From an uncultured Clostridia bacterium (GTDB lineage: Bacteria > Bacillota > Clostridia > TANB77 > CAG-508): 5,104 nt of DNA. Under the pieces are notes generated by a model. The model saw only the letters and a program-made list of their open reading frames with translations, made no database searches and was not told the origin of the DNA. The stretch's first letter is position 1, and every line of letters begins with the position of its first letter. Shown piece after piece: positions 1 through 5,104 of this stretch. The translations under genes and the position numbers were made by a program. Where the stretch lies: contig CANQMG010000080.1 of the NCBI GenBank assembly GCA_947624925.1, positions 1 through 5,104 on the forward strand. The letters are read 5' to 3'.

Positions 1-1315
1 TATCATCATAAACTGACCCAGCATTTATAATTCCTTCTTGAAGAGCAGGTCCATATACAGCAATTGGTTTCATTGAAGAACCTGTTTGTCTTGGAGATTG
101 TGTTGCTCTATTTAATCCAAATGCAGTTTTTTCTCCAAGTCCTCCAACTGTTCCTACAACATATCCAGTAGATTGATCAATTATTACCATTGCAGCTTGT
201 GATGTAACATATTTTCCATCTTCATCTTTTGTTTTCTTAGATTTTACTTGATATGTCTTTTTTGCAAATTCTTCTTCCATTCTATTTTGAATATCTGAAT
301 CCTCTGTAGTATAAATTGTAAAACCACTACTATATAAATATGTTTTTGCGTATTCTCTATCCATTCCCTTTTCATTTACAAGCTGATCTATAATTTGATT
401 TATTGCTGCTTCAGTATGATAAGAATAAGACTTCTGACTTACATCACCTTGTTTAAAATTTAGACCTTCTTCAACTTTTTTAACTGCCTCATTATATTCT
501 TCCTCTGTAATTTTGTCTTGATCTTTCATCTGATATAAAACAGTTTTGGTTCTTTTCTTTATATCATCCATATTAGCATCTTCTTTAAATGGATTATATG
601 AATTTGGAGAATGAGTTATTCCTGCTAAAAATGCACATTCTTCTATATTTAAATCACTAGCACTTTTATCAAAGTAATATTCTGATGCCATTTCAACTCC
701 ATGTACTTTTCCACCTAAGAATATAATATTTAAATACATTTCTATTATTTGATCTTTAGATAATATATTTTCTACTTGATAAGCTCTTACCATTTCTTTT
801 ATTTTTCTTGTAGCACCCTCAATTCCTTCATCATCTTTTTCATTTGTAATATTTTTTACTAATTGTTGCGTTATCGTGCTACCACCAAATCCTGAAGATC
901 CTCTGTTAAATAAGAATGTTACTGTTGCAGCTAATGTTCTTGATATATCAACTCCATGGTGCTTATTAAATCTTTTATCTTCAATTGCAATAAATGCATC
1001 TGGCAAATATTTACTCATTTCTTCTTTAGTAATTATTTTTCTATTTTCAATATCACTTAATTCTGCAATTATTTCGCCTTTTTTGTTCACAACTGTTGTA
1101 TTTGAATATTCAATAATCAAATTTTCTTTAGTAATTTTCATATCATCGCCAAATAGTCCGAATATAATTCCAACAAATACGCCCGCTACAACAATAAACA
1201 ATATTAATAATATTATTAATATAACTTTTATTGCTGTTTTTAACTTTGATTTATTTTTTTTACCTTTTTTATTGCTTTTCTTTGTTTCTTTTTTACCTTT
1301 TGATTTATTTCCCAT
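1..1315 (-). CDS. Class A penicillin-binding protein (PBP1A type), N-terminal 438 codons, runs off left edge
   Basis: Bifunctional peptidoglycan synthase: the glycosyltransferase domain polymerises lipid II and the transpeptidase domain cross-links the stems, at the outer face of the membrane. Seen directly: a Lys-rich cytoplasmic tail (residues 1-28), one membrane segment (about 29-55), then a GT51 domain (about 90-265). Its motifs are EDKRFNKHHG (112-121, Glu112 the expected catalytic acid), GGSTITQQLVKN (144-155), RKIKEM (170-175), EMYLNIIFLGG (192-202) and ECAFLAGITHSPNSYNP (226-242). The transpeptidase domain starts near 375 and has TGSSMKP at 411-417, giving the SxxK nucleophile Ser413 and Lys416. 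The KTG box and C-terminus lie outside the window. The start is the ATG at 1315-1313, with AGGAGG 7 nt upstream. The gap to dprA is 81 nt and holds a candidate promoter. Which class A paralogue (ponA, pbpF and so on) cannot be told, so no symbol is given. The family call is very secure. Confidence 0.96.
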   Translation of the reverse strand, partial: MGNKSKGKKETKKSNKKGKKNKSKLKTAIKVILIILLILFIVVAGVFVGIIFGLFGDDMKITKENLIIEYSNTTVVNKKGEIIAELSDIENRKIITKEEMSKYLPDAFIAIEDKRFNKHHGVDISRTLAATVTFLFNRGSSGFGGSTITQQLVKNITNEKDDEGIEGATRKIKEMVRAYQVENILSKDQIIEMYLNIIFLGGKVHGVEMASEYYFDKSASDLNIEECAFLAGITHSPNSYNPFKEDANMDDIKKRTKTVLYQMKDQDKITEEEYNEAVKKVEEGLNFKQGDVSQKSYSYHTEAAINQIIDQLVNEKGMDREYAKTYLYSSGFTIYTTEDSDIQNRMEEEFAKKTYQVKSKKTKDEDGKYVTSQAAMVIIDQSTGYVVGTVGGLGEKTAFGLNRATQSPRQTGSSMKPIAVYGPALQEGIINAGSVYDD

Positions 1316-1322
1316 CTTTTTT

Positions 1323-1328
1323 CCTCCT
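1323..1328 (-). promoter_or_regulatory. Shine-Dalgarno of the PBP gene
   Basis: AGGAGG on the minus strand, 7 nt before the ATG at 1315. This near-ideal site fixes the start and gives a protein with a basic cytoplasmic tail in front of the membrane anchor. Confidence 0.85.
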
Positions 1329-1347
1329 ATGCGAAATATACAAATCT

Positions 1348-1376
1348 ATTATATATTATATTAAAAAAAAGATAAA
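1348..1376 (-). promoter_or_regulatory. Candidate sigma-A promoter for the PBP gene
   Basis: The minus strand reads TTTATC (1376-1371), 17 nt, then TATAAT (1353-1348), in the gap between dprA and the PBP. The -10 is perfect but the -35 matches TTGACA at only 3 of 6 bases, and in such AT-rich DNA a TATAAT can arise by chance. A start near 1341 would give a leader of about 25 nt ending in the AGGAGG site. The position fits separate transcription of the PBP; read-through from dprA is also possible. Confidence 0.45.
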
Positions 1377-1396
1377 GAGTTTTGGACAAAATTTTA

Positions 1397-2050
1397 TTAA
1401 AATAGTGTTATTTCTTGAATAATTTCTTCAGGCGTAGTTATTATTTTTGCTCCCTGCTTTATTAATTCGTTTGTCCCTTCTGAATTTTGCGAATAAATAC
1501 TTCCTGGAATTATAAACACATCTTTCCCTTGTTCTAATGCAAAATCAATTGTTATATATGTTCCACTTTTTCTTTTTGCCTCTACAACTAAAATCCCATC
1601 TGATAATCCACTAATTATTCTATTTCTTGCTGGGAAATTCTGTTTATTAGGTGGTGTATCTATTTCATATTCAGTAATTACAGCTCCACCTTCTTCTAAT
1701 ATTTTTCTTAGTATGCCAATATTTTCTTTTGGATAAATATAATTAAATCCGCTTCCTAATACTGCAATTGTCTTTCCTTTTGCCATAATACATCCTATAT
1801 GTGCAAATGAATCTATGCCTCTTGCTAGTCCACTTATAATATTTATATTATATTTAGATAGCTTATATGAAAATTCTTTAGCAACTTTTTCTCCATATTT
1901 ACTACAATTTCTTGAACCTATTATTCCTATTGATTTATTATTTAATATATCTATATTTCCTAATACATATAATTGTTTAGGAGGACAATATATTTTTTTT
2001 AATTTTTCTGGATATTTTTCATCGTTTATTTCTATTTTATTTATTTTCAT
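1397..2050 (-). CDS. dprA: DprA/Smf DNA-processing protein, short form (217 aa)
   Basis: DprA binds incoming single-stranded DNA during natural transformation and loads RecA; it is also widely kept in non-competent bacteria. The Rossmann-like core is complete: PPKQLYVLG (23-31), GSR (45-47), SGLARGID (73-80), LGSGFNYIYP (98-107), FPARNRIISGLS (139-150), SGTYITIDFALEQGKDVF (162-179) and IPGS...GTNELIKQGA (181-201). At 217 aa it is shorter than typical DprA proteins (roughly 280-370 aa). It lacks the N-terminal helical/HhH-type domain and the C-terminal winged-helix domain. The ATG at 2050 is the first possible start, because an in-frame TAA lies at 2062-2060. The nearest Shine-Dalgarno-like site (GAAAGG, 2069-2064) is about 13 nt away, which is long. 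It follows folD but is separated from it by a terminator, and no clear promoter is visible. Confidence 0.93.
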   Translation of the reverse strand: MKINKIEINDEKYPEKLKKIYCPPKQLYVLGNIDILNNKSIGIIGSRNCSKYGEKVAKEFSYKLSKYNINIISGLARGIDSFAHIGCIMAKGKTIAVLGSGFNYIYPKENIGILRKILEEGGAVITEYEIDTPPNKQNFPARNRIISGLSDGILVVEAKRKSGTYITIDFALEQGKDVFIIPGSIYSQNSEGTNELIKQGAKIITTPEEIIQEITLF

Positions 2051-2089
2051 ATGTTCTGTTTATCCTTTCTATTTTTTAATTTTAAATAC

Positions 2090-2118
2090 AAAAAAGAGAG
2101 CAACATTTTATTGCCCCC
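2090..2118 (-). terminator. Rho-independent terminator after folD
   Basis: The minus strand reads GGGGGCAA (2118-2111), a 7-nt loop TAAAATG, TTGCTCTC (2103-2096), then TTTTTT (2095-2090). All eight positions pair as RNA, two of them as G-U. The stem starts 6 nt after the folD stop codon, so it should end the pgi-folD transcript before dprA. The five consecutive G in this AT-rich DNA stand out and support a functional stem. Confidence 0.8.
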
Positions 2119-2124
2119 TTATAT

Positions 2125-2967
2125 TTATTTATTACTTGCAGATTTTATTACATTATTCATAAGCATTGCTATTGTCATTGGTCCTACTCCTCCTGGAACT
2201 GGAGTTATATATGATACTTTATCTAATAAATTTTCATAATCCGTATCTCCTACTATTTTTCCGTCATCTAATCTATTAATTCCAACATCTATTACAACGG
2301 CTCCCTCTTTAACCATTTCTTTTGTAATAAACTTTGGTTTTCCTAATGTAGCAATTAATATATCTGCTTGTTTTGTAAGTTCTGAAATATTTTTAGTTTT
2401 TGAATGACAAACTGTTACTGTACAATTTTTATTTAGCAAACATTGTATTAATGGTTTTCCAACAATATTACTTCTACCTACTATTACAGCATGCATACCT
2501 TCTGTTTTTATATTATATGCCTCTAGCATTTTCACAATACCATATGGTGTACATGATACAAAGCAATCTTGATTTAAGGCTAGTTTTCCAACATTTATCG
2601 GATTAAATCCATCAACATCCTTTTTTTCATCTATTCGCTTAAAGGCTTCATTTGCATCTAAACCATTTGGTAATGGACTTTGCACCAATATTCCATGTAT
2701 AGTATCATCTACATTTAATTTGTCGATTAATTCTAGTAGTTCTTCAATTTTTATATTCGCATTTAATATGTATTCTTCATATTCTATACCGACTTCTTCA
2801 CAGGCTCTACTTTTATTCCTTACATATATTCTTGATGCTTTATCGTCACCAACCATTATAACTGCCAGCTTAGGTATAATTCCTCTTTGTTTTATTTCAC
2901 TTGCTTTTTCTTTTAGGCTTAATCTTATTGTTTTAGCTAATTCTTTTCCATCAATTATTTGTGCCAT
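2125..2967 (-). CDS. folD: Bifunctional methylene-THF dehydrogenase / methenyl-THF cyclohydrolase FolD
   Basis: A cytosolic enzyme that interconverts 5,10-methylene-THF and 10-formyl-THF through methenyl-THF with NAD(P), supplying one-carbon units for purine and formyl-Met synthesis. Its 280 residues match the usual length. Family signatures are all present: SRIYVRNK (45-52, with Tyr48 and the catalytic Lys52), VQSPLP (95-100, with Gln96), KDVDGF (116-121), GRSNIVGKP (164-172, nucleotide-binding region) and TPVPGGVGPMT (255-265). The start is ATG 2967-2965, with AGGAG 9 nt upstream inside the 17-nt gap after pgi. This spacing indicates co-transcription with pgi. A terminator follows the stop codon. 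Confidence 0.98.
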   Translation of the reverse strand: MAQIIDGKELAKTIRLSLKEKASEIKQRGIIPKLAVIMVGDDKASRIYVRNKSRACEEVGIEYEEYILNANIKIEELLELIDKLNVDDTIHGILVQSPLPNGLDANEAFKRIDEKKDVDGFNPINVGKLALNQDCFVSCTPYGIVKMLEAYNIKTEGMHAVIVGRSNIVGKPLIQCLLNKNCTVTVCHSKTKNISELTKQADILIATLGKPKFITKEMVKEGAVVIDVGINRLDDGKIVGDTDYENLLDKVSYITPVPGGVGPMTIAMLMNNVIKSASNK

Positions 2968-2984
2968 ATAATATTTCTCCTATT

Positions 2985-4283
2985 TTAATATCCTGGTTTT
3001 TCTAATAATTTAAACATATTCTTTTTATATTCTTCAACTCCTGGTTGATTAAAAGGATTAACTCCTAATATTTTTCCTGAAACCGCACATGAAAGCTCAA
3101 AGAAATATATTAGCTGTCCCAAATTTTCTTCATCTAATCCTTCTATATTTATTAGAATATTTGGAACTCCACCTTTAATATGTGCTTGAATTGTACCCTC
3201 CATTGCTTTCTTATTTACATAGTCTAAAGTCTTTCCTGTTAAATAATTTAATCCATCTAAATTATCTTCATCTGCTTTAATTGTTATATCTTCATCAGTT
3301 TTTTCTATATTTATAACTGTTTCAAACAAATTTCTTCTTCCTTCTTGTATATATTGTCCCATAGAATGTAAGTCTGTAGTAAAATCTACACCTGCAGGAA
3401 ATATTCCTTTTAAATCCTTTCCTTCACTTTCACCATATAATTGTTTCCACCATTCTGTAAAATAGTGTAATTTAGGCTCATAATTAACTAGTATTTCTGT
3501 ATTTTTTTCTTCATTATATAAAACATTCCTTATTACAGCATATTGATAACATTCATTATATTTTAGATTTTTATCTGAGTATTTGTCTTGTGCAATCTTT
3601 GCACCTTGCATTAATTTATCTATGTTAATTCCAGCTACTGCTATAGGTAATAATCCTACTGCTGTTAAAACTGAATATCTACCGCCTACATTATCTGGTA
3701 TTACAAATGTTTCATATTCTTCTTCATTTGCTAATTGTTTTAATGCACCCTTTTTTCTGTCTGTTGTTACATATATTCTTTTTCTAGCCTCATCTATTCC
3801 ATATTTATTTTCTAATATTTCTCTAAAAATTCTAAAAGCAATTGCAGGTTCAGTTGTTGTACCAGATTTAGATATAACATTTATTGAAAAATCTCTATCT
3901 CCTATTAAATCAATCATATCTAATATGTATCTTTGACTTATATTGTTTCCTGCATACAACATTTGTGGAACATCTCTTTTTTTGAAATTATGAAATGTAT
4001 TAGTCATTGCTTCTATAACTGCTCTAGCACCTAAATATGAACCACCTATACCTATTGTAATAAATACTTCTGAATTATTTTGAATTTGTTTAGCTGCTTT
4101 TTTTATTCTTTCAAATTCTTCTTTATCATAATTTGTTGGTAAATCAAGCCATCCTAAAAATTCGTTTTCATCATCCTTTTTAGCGTAGAAATCATTATGT
4201 ATTTTTTCAACATCATTTTTATATTTCATTATATCGCTATTAACAACTCCTGAATTTGAAAAATCTACCTTAATATTTGACAT
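2985..4283 (-). CDS. pgi: Glucose-6-phosphate isomerase
   Basis: Cytosolic enzyme converting glucose-6-phosphate to fructose-6-phosphate in glycolysis and gluconeogenesis. The 432 residues are close to the roughly 450 of Bacillus-type Pgi. Visible signatures are GIGGSYLGARA (78-88), SKSGTTTEPA (138-147, phosphate binding), GGRYSVLTAVGLLP (200-213), QLYGESEGKD with Glu285 as the expected catalytic base, DLHSMGQYIQEGRR with His306, and the C-terminal signature GVNPFNQPGVEEYK (407-420) with catalytic Lys420. The frame is open upstream to an ATG at 4349, but that would add 22 unconserved residues translated from the promoter region. The start at 4283 has a GAGAGG Shine-Dalgarno 7 nt away and matches the family N-terminus (MSNIKVDFSNSG). 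folD follows after 17 nt. Confidence 0.97.
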   Translation of the reverse strand: MSNIKVDFSNSGVVNSDIMKYKNDVEKIHNDFYAKKDDENEFLGWLDLPTNYDKEEFERIKKAAKQIQNNSEVFITIGIGGSYLGARAVIEAMTNTFHNFKKRDVPQMLYAGNNISQRYILDMIDLIGDRDFSINVISKSGTTTEPAIAFRIFREILENKYGIDEARKRIYVTTDRKKGALKQLANEEEYETFVIPDNVGGRYSVLTAVGLLPIAVAGINIDKLMQGAKIAQDKYSDKNLKYNECYQYAVIRNVLYNEEKNTEILVNYEPKLHYFTEWWKQLYGESEGKDLKGIFPAGVDFTTDLHSMGQYIQEGRRNLFETVINIEKTDEDITIKADEDNLDGLNYLTGKTLDYVNKKAMEGTIQAHIKGGVPNILINIEGLDEENLGQLIYFFELSCAVSGKILGVNPFNQPGVEEYKKNMFKLLEKPGY

Positions 4284-4290
4284 AATTATT

Positions 4291-4297
4291 CCTCTCT
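4291..4297 (-). promoter_or_regulatory. Shine-Dalgarno that decides the pgi start
   Basis: AGAGAGG on the minus strand, 7 nt before the ATG at 4283-4281. The alternative in-frame ATG at 4349 lacks such a site, so the shorter 432-aa product is preferred. Confidence 0.75.
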
Positions 4298-4320
4298 TTC
4301 TACGTATAATATATGTAATT

Positions 4321-4349
4321 ATTTTATAACAGTTATTTATTTTATGCAA
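4321..4349 (-). promoter_or_regulatory. Candidate promoter for pgi-folD
   Basis: The minus strand reads TTGCAT (4349-4344), 17 nt, then TAAAAT (4326-4321), with a TG four bases before the -10 (an extended -10-like context). It lies in the 73-nt gap between the 140-aa gene and pgi. The -35 is weak, and no terminator is visible after the upstream gene, so read-through from there is also likely. A second possible -10 (TATTAT) lies closer to pgi but lacks a matching -35. Confidence 0.4.
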
Positions 4350-4356
4350 TATATTT

Positions 4357-4779
4357 TTAATTTTTGCTTTTTACTAAATCTAAATTACCATTTATAATTT
4401 CAGGTGCAAATCCACTTATTTCGTCAAATAAAATACCTTCTGGTATTTCATTCCATAAATATATCTTTTTACCTTCCATAAAAGCTTCATATAATTCAAG
4501 AAATGTTGAACCACCAATATAATTCTTTTTTCCGTTCTTATCAAAATTTAAAGTTAAAACTGCATCCATAGATTTTATTCTATCTCTACTTCTTTTAAAC
4601 ATTTCCCCTTTCATCTTTGCATGTTCTTCTTTTCCTTTAGCATACCATTCATTTTCAGCATTTGGGTTTTCATATGTATGAGGTAAAAAAACTTCCCAGC
4701 CGTTTTTTTCTAATTTTTCTTTAATTGGTAGTATATCTTTATAAAAAGCTTTACTACATATTATAAATATTTTATTCAT
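4357..4779 (-). CDS. Nucleoside 2-deoxyribosyltransferase-superfamily-like protein, 140 aa, function unproven
   Basis: A small soluble protein without signal peptide or membrane segment. It begins with a beta strand and short loop (IFIICSK, 4-10), followed by an amphipathic helix. Then come an Asp strand (DAVLTLNFDKNG, 72-83) and the segment YIGGSTFLELYEAFMEGKKIYL (87-108). This last segment matches the shape of the nucleoside deoxyribosyltransferase block (small residues, then E-L-x-x-A and G-K before a strand), placing Glu95 where that family has its nucleophilic Glu. The usual Gly after E-L is replaced by Tyr97. Related folds include DNPH1-type nucleotide N-hydrolases, so a nucleoside or nucleotide substrate is an inference only. 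The Shine-Dalgarno (AGGAGTGAT, core AGGAG 4794-4790) lies 10 nt from ATG 4779. Transcription probably comes from the consensus promoter at 4895-4923, with a leader of about 109 nt. Confidence 0.85.
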   Translation of the reverse strand: MNKIFIICSKAFYKDILPIKEKLEKNGWEVFLPHTYENPNAENEWYAKGKEEHAKMKGEMFKRSRDRIKSMDAVLTLNFDKNGKKNYIGGSTFLELYEAFMEGKKIYLWNEIPEGILFDEISGFAPEIINGNLDLVKSKN

Positions 4780-4835
4780 TTTTAAATCACTCCTAACATT
4801 TTTCTTCTTTGTTTAACATATTTAATATATAACTA

Positions 4836-4862
4836 CTAATTTTTTCCACAACAATTTTTGTA
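4836..4862 (-). repeat. Imperfect direct repeat, copy 2 (of 5078-5104)
   Basis: Twenty-three of 27 bases match the tail of the upstream gene, 242 bases away. The four differences are TAT/TAC, AAC/AAT, TGC/TGT and AAC/AAT, all synonymous third-position transitions. The match may extend beyond copy 1, which is cut by the window edge. Confidence 0.75.
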
Positions 4863-4886
4863 TTTTTTTCCACTTTTATCTACCAT
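4836..4886 (-). pseudogene. 16-codon ORF repeating a SEC-C (SecA) tail: relic or microprotein
   Basis: The minus strand reads ATG at 4886-4884 and TAG at 4838-4836, translating as MVDKSGKKYKNCCGKN. The last 12 residues are a typical C-terminal half of a SEC-C zinc motif, and the last eight are identical to the gene end at 5104-5078. It lacks the CxC half, so it could not form the usual zinc site alone. There is no Shine-Dalgarno. The -10 of the promoter at 4895-4923 ends 8 nt before the ATG, so a transcript would begin only about 2-3 nt upstream, a nearly leaderless arrangement. In-frame TAA codons precede the ATG. The simplest reading is a displaced or duplicated gene end; a translated microprotein is less likely. 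Confidence 0.6.
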
Positions 4887-4894
4887 CTTTGATT

Positions 4895-4923
4895 ATTATA
4901 TTTATTAACTCTCCAATTGTCAA
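4895..4923 (-). promoter_or_regulatory. Perfect-consensus sigma-A promoter
   Basis: The minus strand reads TTGACA (4923-4918), exactly 17 nt, then TATAAT (4900-4895): both hexamers and the spacing are ideal. The start is expected near 4888. It would transcribe the SEC-C tail repeat and then the 140-aa gene. It sits directly after the hairpin that probably ends the upstream transcript. Confidence 0.88.
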
Positions 4924-4933
4924 TAAAATTTAA

Positions 4934-4983
4934 AAGAGTTGCAAAAATTTAGAGCTATGTTTCCATAGCTCCTTTAAACTCTT
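4934..4983 (-). terminator. GAAA-capped nested hairpin, probable terminator of the upstream (secA) transcript
   Basis: On the minus strand an 8-bp perfect stem GAGCTATG/CATAGCTC (4971-4964 with 4959-4952) is closed by a GAAA loop. Outside it, a second perfect 7-bp pair AAGAGTT/AACTCTT (4983-4977 with 4940-4934) is followed by TTTT and an AT-rich run. The inner stem is itself followed by TAAATTTTT. A GNRA tetraloop appears only when read on the minus strand (TTTC on plus), which favours minus-strand transcription. The T runs are interrupted, so efficiency is uncertain. Confidence 0.6.
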
Positions 4984-5067
4984 GGTTATTTGGCAGGTGT
5001 GCCAAATCCTGCATCTCTTTTGACCTATTAGGTGTGTGGATGGCACTATTGTCCACCTCAAATAACC
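4984..5067 (-). ncRNA. Unidentified structured RNA domain with kissing-loop architecture
   Basis: Minus-strand layout: P1 GGTTATTTG (5067-5059) pairs perfectly over 9 bp with CAAATAACC (4992-4984). P2 GTGGA/TCCAC (5056-5052 with 5040-5036) has an 11-nt loop, and P3 GCAGG/CCTGC (5012-5008 with 4997-4993) has a 10-nt loop. The P2 loop contains GTGCCA (5046-5041) and the P3 loop contains TGGCAC (5004-4999), which are fully complementary over 6 bases. The P2-P3 joiner also holds a small ACCT/AGGT hairpin (5033-5030 with 5026-5023). No conserved core of a known riboswitch family was recognised. It is likely part of the 3' UTR of the upstream gene, or a small RNA processed from it, because no promoter for it was seen. 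The strand is inferred from the neighbouring GAAA loop and gene direction. Confidence 0.6.
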
Positions 5068-5077
5068 TATGATATTA

Positions 5078-5104
5078 CTAGTTTTTTCCGCAACAGTTTT
5101 TATA
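5078..5104 (-). CDS. secA: C-terminal end of a SEC-C motif protein, probably preprotein translocase ATPase SecA (partial)
   Basis: The minus strand reads from the right edge as YKNCCGKN followed by TAG (5080-5078). This is the second half of the SEC-C zinc motif (CxC, about eight residues, then CC or CH) with which many SecA proteins end; there the motif binds zinc and contacts SecB or the ribosome. Only eight codons are visible. Other SEC-C proteins end the same way, so SecA is the most likely but not the only identity. This is copy 1 of the direct repeat also seen at 4836-4862. Confidence 0.6.
   Translation of the reverse strand, partial: YKNCCGKN

Noticed and set aside
876..1422. Plus-strand open frames opposite the PBP gene.
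   Set aside because: They are antisense shadows of a clear PBP coding sequence: hydrophobic low-complexity translations with no family motifs and no ribosome-binding sites.
2051..2100. Possible promoter for dprA in the folD-dprA gap (TTGCTC with TAAAAT-like bases).
   Set aside because: The candidate -10 and -35 are only about 13 nt apart and overlap the terminator stem; no spacing near 17 gives acceptable boxes.
4284..4349. N-terminal extension of 22 residues on pgi from an upstream in-frame ATG.
   Set aside because: It would be translated from the promoter-like region, lacks a Shine-Dalgarno, and is not part of the Pgi family N-terminus. The ATG at 4283 has a good ribosome-binding site.
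4836..4920. Plus-strand promoter that would transcribe the structured region in the opposite direction.
   Set aside because: Only weak combinations were found (for example TTTATC/TATATT), the plus strand gives no GNRA loop and no good terminator, and it would run antisense into the upstream gene.
4946..4975. The plus strand reads TTTAGAGCTATG...CATAGC, similar to the repeat/anti-repeat stem of type II-A CRISPR (S. pyogenes-like) guide RNAs.
   Set aside because: The likeness covers only about 12 bases of one palindromic hairpin. There is no repeat array, no cas gene, no tracr-like downstream stems, and gene direction plus the GAAA loop favour the minus strand. Chance similarity is the best explanation.
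4955..5014. Minus-strand 19-codon ORF starting MQDLAHLPNN within the structured region.
   Set aside because: No Shine-Dalgarno precedes it, it is very short, and its bases are fully explained by the helices P3, P1 and the GAAA hairpin.

Overview
The window is strongly AT-rich DNA, and every supported gene lies on the minus strand. The standard code is used (TGG for Trp; TAA and TAG stops). Shine-Dalgarno sites are strong (AGGAGG, AGGAG), promoters are Bacillus/Clostridium-like sigma-A type, and A/T-ending codons dominate. Together these suggest a low-GC Firmicute, most likely a member of the Clostridia. Genus cannot be told from the sequence.

In the direction of transcription (right to left): (1) 5104-5078, the last eight codons and stop of a SEC-C-tailed protein, most likely SecA. 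(2) 5077-4780, a 298-base stretch without a standard gene that holds the most unusual content. It carries a compact structured region (4934-5067) with a 9-bp closing helix, two hairpins whose loops are complementary over 6 bases (a kissing-loop design), and a GAAA-capped hairpin. A perfect TTGACA-17-TATAAT promoter follows, then a 16-codon ORF repeating the SEC-C tail of the upstream gene. (3) 4779-4357, a 140-aa protein resembling the nucleoside 2-deoxyribosyltransferase superfamily. (4) 4283-2985, glucose-6-phosphate isomerase (pgi), with its own candidate promoter. (5) 2967-2125, folD, 17 nt after pgi with its Shine-Dalgarno in the gap, followed by a rho-independent terminator. (6) 2050-1397, a short dprA. 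(7) 1315-1, the first 438 codons of a class A penicillin-binding protein, with a candidate promoter and a strong AGGAGG; it runs off the left edge.

The genes are mostly housekeeping: glycolysis (pgi), one-carbon/folate metabolism (folD), DNA uptake and recombination (dprA), cell-wall synthesis (PBP) and secretion (secA tail). pgi and folD look co-transcribed and end at the terminator at 2090-2118. The 140-aa gene is driven by the consensus promoter. The PBP probably has its own promoter. No promoter could be convincingly assigned to dprA.

The main candidate for something undescribed is the 242-base unit between the two SEC-C tails: a structured RNA or small inserted element, whose flanking repeats differ only at synonymous third codon positions.
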